From Candidatus Latescibacteria bacterium 4484_107 (GTDB lineage Bacteria; Latescibacterota; 4484-107): a stretch of DNA of 8,380 bases. This document shows positions 6,706 through 8,380 of this stretch, in pieces. The notes beneath the pieces were generated by a model, which did no database searches, was not told where the DNA came from, and worked only from the letters and a program-made list of their open reading frames with translations. The stretch's first letter is position 1, and the number at the start of each line of letters is the position of its first letter. The position numbers and the translations under genes are program-made. The DNA is taken from the NCBI GenBank assembly GCA_002059205.1, contig MVCQ01000116.1, forward strand, positions 1 through 8,380. The letters run 5' to 3'.

Positions 6706-7517
6706 GGGTGCTCCCGGGGTGGGATGATCAGCGTACCGAACATCGCAGTGTTATGCCAGCTTTGGTCGTACCTATCCGGCGTCCAACTGATCTTGTGGTC
6801 GCGTTTTTCTCCGTCGTCGTCGTCGTTGATCATCACATTGAAGCCGATTTCGGCTCCGAGTCGAAGCGGCGTGGAGACAAAGATCCCTTTGGGGACTTTC
6901 AGTTCCGCGGTATAGCCCCGGGCGTTTTCCCGGATTGCGGCAACGATCCCCAGGGATTCCCATAGTCCGGGAAGCATTATGAGGCGGTCACCGAAAAGTC
7001 CCATGCCCTCCAGATGCACCATGCCCCGGCGGTCCTTCGCGATGCGGATCTCGGCGTCGTTTCGGTCATAATTGCTGGCTTCGCTGTAATCCGATCCGTA
7101 CTCCCATTGGCGCACACTCAGATCCCCGTCAAAATAGATTTCCACCGAGTCGTCCTGCCACCTGCTTCCAAATGACTCTTCCCCGAATACGAGCACGTCA
7201 TCGCTGACGGATACCGCGACGTAGAAGGAATCTTTATGGACAAAACAGCGGAAGCTGGCCGAAAGGTCTGCGTCTGAAGAGGAAGGCGCGATTTTTTCTC
7301 CTTTTTCTCCCGCGCTGATACACCTGTGCCGAAGGGGTTCTTCCGGGACTTCGATGCCCTCCCAGTCCGAGAGGTCCCCATCTATGACGATGGAGACGGG
7401 CGCATTGATTATACGGGTGACGTAGGTGTTGGACGGCTGCTCGGCGGTGCTGAGGCCGGGAAGCAGCCCCAGTATCATAGTCCCCAGTATCATAGTGGAA
7501 AGGACGAATGCTCGCAT
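6702..7517 (-). CDS. Secreted CBM9/DOMON-like binding protein
   Basis: A 271-residue protein with a signal peptide (hydrophobic core about 5-22, probable cleavage after STA at 25) and a single beta-sandwich filling the rest. The pattern fits the CBM9-like/DOMON group: VIDGDLSDW (44-52) at the start, alternating strands CFVHKDSFYVAVSVSDD (91-107), the acidic WQDDSVEIYFDGD (120-132), YTAELKVPKG (202-211), GFNVMINDDDDG (225-236) and WHNTAMFGTLII (254-265). Relatives bind sugars at the ends of glycans, or haem; I cannot tell which ligand applies. No enzyme domain or lipobox cysteine is seen, so it should be a soluble periplasmic or exported protein. A good AAGGAG lies 9 bases before the ATG at 7517. 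Its stop codon overlaps the start of the membrane sensor kinase (ATGA), pointing to a ligand-binding co-sensor. Oddities are a 15-bp tandem duplication in the signal peptide and a GAC repeat encoding DDDD. Confidence 0.85.
   Translation of the reverse strand: MRAFVLSTMILGTMILGLLPGLSTAEQPSNTYVTRIINAPVSIVIDGDLSDWEGIEVPEEPLRHRCISAGEKGEKIAPSSSDADLSASFRCFVHKDSFYVAVSVSDDVLVFGEESFGSRWQDDSVEIYFDGDLSVRQWEYGSDYSEASNYDRNDAEIRIAKDRRGMVHLEGMGLFGDRLIMLPGLWESLGIVAAIRENARGYTAELKVPKGIFVSTPLRLGAEIGFNVMINDDDDGEKRDHKISWTPDRYDQSWHNTAMFGTLIIPPREHP
7467..7496. repeat. Exact 15-bp tandem duplication in signal-peptide coding region
   Basis: CCCCAGTATCATAGT occurs at 7467-7481 and again, identically, at 7482-7496. 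On the minus strand it encodes TMILG twice, which lengthens the hydrophobic core of the signal peptide of the CBM9-like protein by five residues. Perfect identity including third codon positions points to a recent slippage event. Confidence 0.9.
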
Positions 7518-7526
7518 TGGGTGTTT

Positions 7527-7532
7527 CTCCTT
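7527..7532 (-). promoter_or_regulatory. Ribosome binding site AAGGAG
   Basis: AAGGAG on the minus strand lies 9 bases before the ATG at 7517, matching in sequence and spacing the site of the receiver gene at 2026. It supports 7517 as the start of the CBM9-like protein. Confidence 0.8.
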
Positions 7533-7565
7533 TTACGAGTGCCTTCCCCTCCCTCCTTTTTCACT

Positions 7566-7581
7566 GTGACATAAACGTCAC
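7566..7581. promoter_or_regulatory. Hairpin GTGAC-loop-GTCAC in leader of the CBM9-like gene
   Basis: GTGAC (7566-7570) and GTCAC (7577-7581) pair around ATAAAC, which is GTTTAT on the minus strand. It sits about 50-65 bases upstream of the ATG at 7517, so it lies in the promoter or transcript leader. It could be an operator dyad or an RNA hairpin. The loop is shared, in opposite orientation, with the hairpin at 7617-7638. Confidence 0.45.
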
Positions 7582-7616
7582 GGTTTGGGGAAGGGTTTTG
7601 CCGCTTCATTTTCCGG

Positions 7617-7638
7617 ACCGTGCGGTTTATCGCACGGT
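7617..7638. promoter_or_regulatory. Hairpin ACCGTGCG-GTTTAT-CGCACGGT upstream of the CBM9-like gene
   Basis: Perfect 8-bp arms (7617-7624 and 7631-7638) enclose GTTTAT. After both this hairpin and the one at 7566-7581 the plus strand reads CACGGT followed by a G-rich stretch (7579-7594 and 7633-7650), so the two are related modules. The pair might be operators for a dimeric regulator or a dispersed structured repeat. No T tract follows. Confidence 0.5.
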
Positions 7639-7671
7639 AGGGGGAGGAAGATTTCTGTATCCTCAGAGGTG

Positions 7672-7743
7672 GACGCAGAGCGTCCGGAATTGCGTTCCCA
7701 CGCAGAGCGTGGGAACGAGAAGAGCAGAGCGTGGGAACGAGAG
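7672..7743. repeat. REP-like palindromic repeat, copy B
   Basis: The same structure as the copy at 2062-2145: small hairpin GACGC-AGA-GCGTC (7672-7684), then CGTTCCCACGC (7693-7703)-AGA-GCGTGGGAACG (7707-7717), then a half unit GCAGAGCGTGGGAACGAGAG at about 7722-7741 with one fewer mismatch than in copy A. It lies between the stop codon of the upstream hybrid kinase (7796) and the leader of the CBM9-like gene, the same position relative to a kinase 3' end as copy A. Confidence 0.85.
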
Positions 7744-7795
7744 GGGCTCTAGCCATCCGCTCCTGGTTTTGGGCGGTGGGGAAGGGCATTACTCA

Positions 7796-8380
7796 TTATT
7801 TATTGCTCATTATCCCTTCGAGCCATCCCGGTTCCAAAAAAAAGGCTTTTACCCGCGCCATTTCCTGTTCGAGTTTTCCATAGATTTCCACTGCACCGTC
7901 CAGTCGGGATTCCCGGCCTCTCGTTTCGAGTTGAAATGCTAAGTCGTAGGCAGTCTTTGCTCCGAAGTTGCCCACCGCTCCCCTGAGGCGGTGCGCTCTC
8001 CGCTCGATTTGTTCGGAGTCGCCCTTTTCGAGCGATTCCCGGAGTTCCTCAAGCTGTCCGGCGCTGTCCTCTACGAAGCCCTCCGCCAATTCCTTCAGCA
8101 GTTCTTTGTCCCCATCCACAGCGTCTATAACGGTGGAGAGATCGAGTCGAGCAAGCTCCCGCAGGTTCGGAACCTGCGGGAGGTTTTGGTCTGTGGGAGG
8201 TTGAGGCCTGTCGTCCATCATTCGCTCGATGGTTGCGTAAAGCTCCTTTGCGTTTATGGTTTTGGCCACGTAGTCGTCCATCCCTGCTTTGAGGCACTTT
8301 TCCTTGTCGCCTTTCATGGCGTGGGCCGTCATCGCGACGATGGGGATGTGCGCTCCGGTACCGGTTTCCTTTTCCCGGAT
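7796..8380 (-). CDS. Hybrid histidine kinase, C-terminal fragment (REC end plus HPt), 5' end outside window
   Basis: The frame is open to the window edge, so the ATG at 8332 is internal; 194 codons are visible. The first 16 codons (IREKETGTGAHIPIVA) and what follows are the second half of a receiver. A linker encoded by a palindromic repeat comes next, then an HPt domain with its phospho-histidine in RRAHRLRGAVGNFGA. It is paralogous to the end of the kinase at 2186, with about three quarters of residues identical by eye, and is presumably the end of another multi-domain hybrid kinase. One oddity: the receiver motif that reads VAKPIN in the paralogue reads VAKTIN here, losing the near-invariant proline after the conserved lysine. 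The HPt could pass phosphate to the receivers encoded downstream, or to other regulators. Confidence 0.88.
   Translation of the reverse strand: MREKETGTGAHIPIVAMTAHAMKGDKEKCLKAGMDDYVAKTINAKELYATIERMMDDRPQPPTDQNLPQVPNLRELARLDLSTVIDAVDGDKELLKELAEGFVEDSAGQLEELRESLEKGDSEQIERRAHRLRGAVGNFGAKTAYDLAFQLETRGRESRLDGAVEIYGKLEQEMARVKAFFLEPGWLEGIMSNK
8153..8202. repeat. Palindromic repeat inside coding region, second copy
   Basis: AAGCTCCCGCAGGTT (8153-8167) and AACCTGCGGGAGGTT (8171-8185) pair around CGG with one mismatch. A half unit, CTGTGGGAGGTT, follows at 8191-8202. In the paralogue the half unit is on the other side of the full palindrome (2543-2557). It encodes the linker TDQNLPQVPNLRE between receiver and HPt domain, in a different frame of the palindrome from that used in the paralogue. 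Confidence 0.75.

Noticed and set aside
6813..6830. GAC trinucleotide repeat as an expanding microsatellite
   Set aside because: Only four units, encoding DDDD in a loop of the CBM9-like domain where acidic residues could bind a metal. Too short to treat as unusual.
7490..7789. Minus-strand frame of 99 codons between the two kinases
   Set aside because: It reads through the REP-like repeat and the two hairpins, then overlaps the start of the CBM9-like gene out of frame. It has no ribosome binding site or family resemblance.

Overview
The window is a signal-transduction locus in which every supported gene reads on the minus strand, so transcription runs from base 8380 towards base 1. It suggests a Gram-negative bacterium of moderate-to-high GC content with a large two-component repertoire and many small interspersed repeats. 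The protein style (GAF/PAS hybrid kinases with two receivers and an HPt domain, and a receiver with a CxxCKKIR...CPEC tail) would fit Desulfobacterota or a similar environmental lineage. That placement is by recollection of families and is weak.

Layout in transcription order. (1) 8380-7796: the 3' end of a hybrid histidine kinase (end of a receiver plus an HPt domain); its 5' part lies beyond the window. (2) 7795-7518: an intergenic region with a palindromic REP-like repeat and two hairpins sharing one loop sequence. (3) 7517-6702: a secreted protein with a CBM9/DOMON-like beta-sandwich. (4) 6705-2186: a membrane hybrid kinase whose start codon overlaps the previous stop codon in an ATGA. It reads TM, periplasmic helical-bundle (HBM-like) sensor, TM, HAMP, GAF, GAF, PAS, HisKA, HATPase, REC, REC, HPt, but it is split by a -1 frameshift at about 5686 into two overlapping frames. 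(5) 2185-2027: a second copy of the REP-like repeat. (6) 2026-1403: a stand-alone receiver with a cysteine-rich C-terminal tail. (7) 1402-885: a 518-base stretch without genes, holding heptamer tandem repeats, a G-rich hairpin and a 14-bp inverted repeat pair. (8) 884-1: a receiver fused to a histidine kinase, cut by the window edge in its ATPase domain.

A plausible working model is a periplasmic binding protein feeding a translationally coupled membrane hybrid kinase, comparable in layout to TorT/TorS. Phosphate would pass His-Asp-His to the receivers encoded downstream. The two hybrid-kinase 3' ends, at 2186 and 7796, are paralogous and stay similar past the stop codons into the REP-like repeat, so the locus has grown by segmental duplication. 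Within both kinase genes the linker before the HPt domain is encoded by a palindromic repeat that is read in different frames in the two copies. No rRNA, tRNA, CRISPR array or transposase gene was seen.
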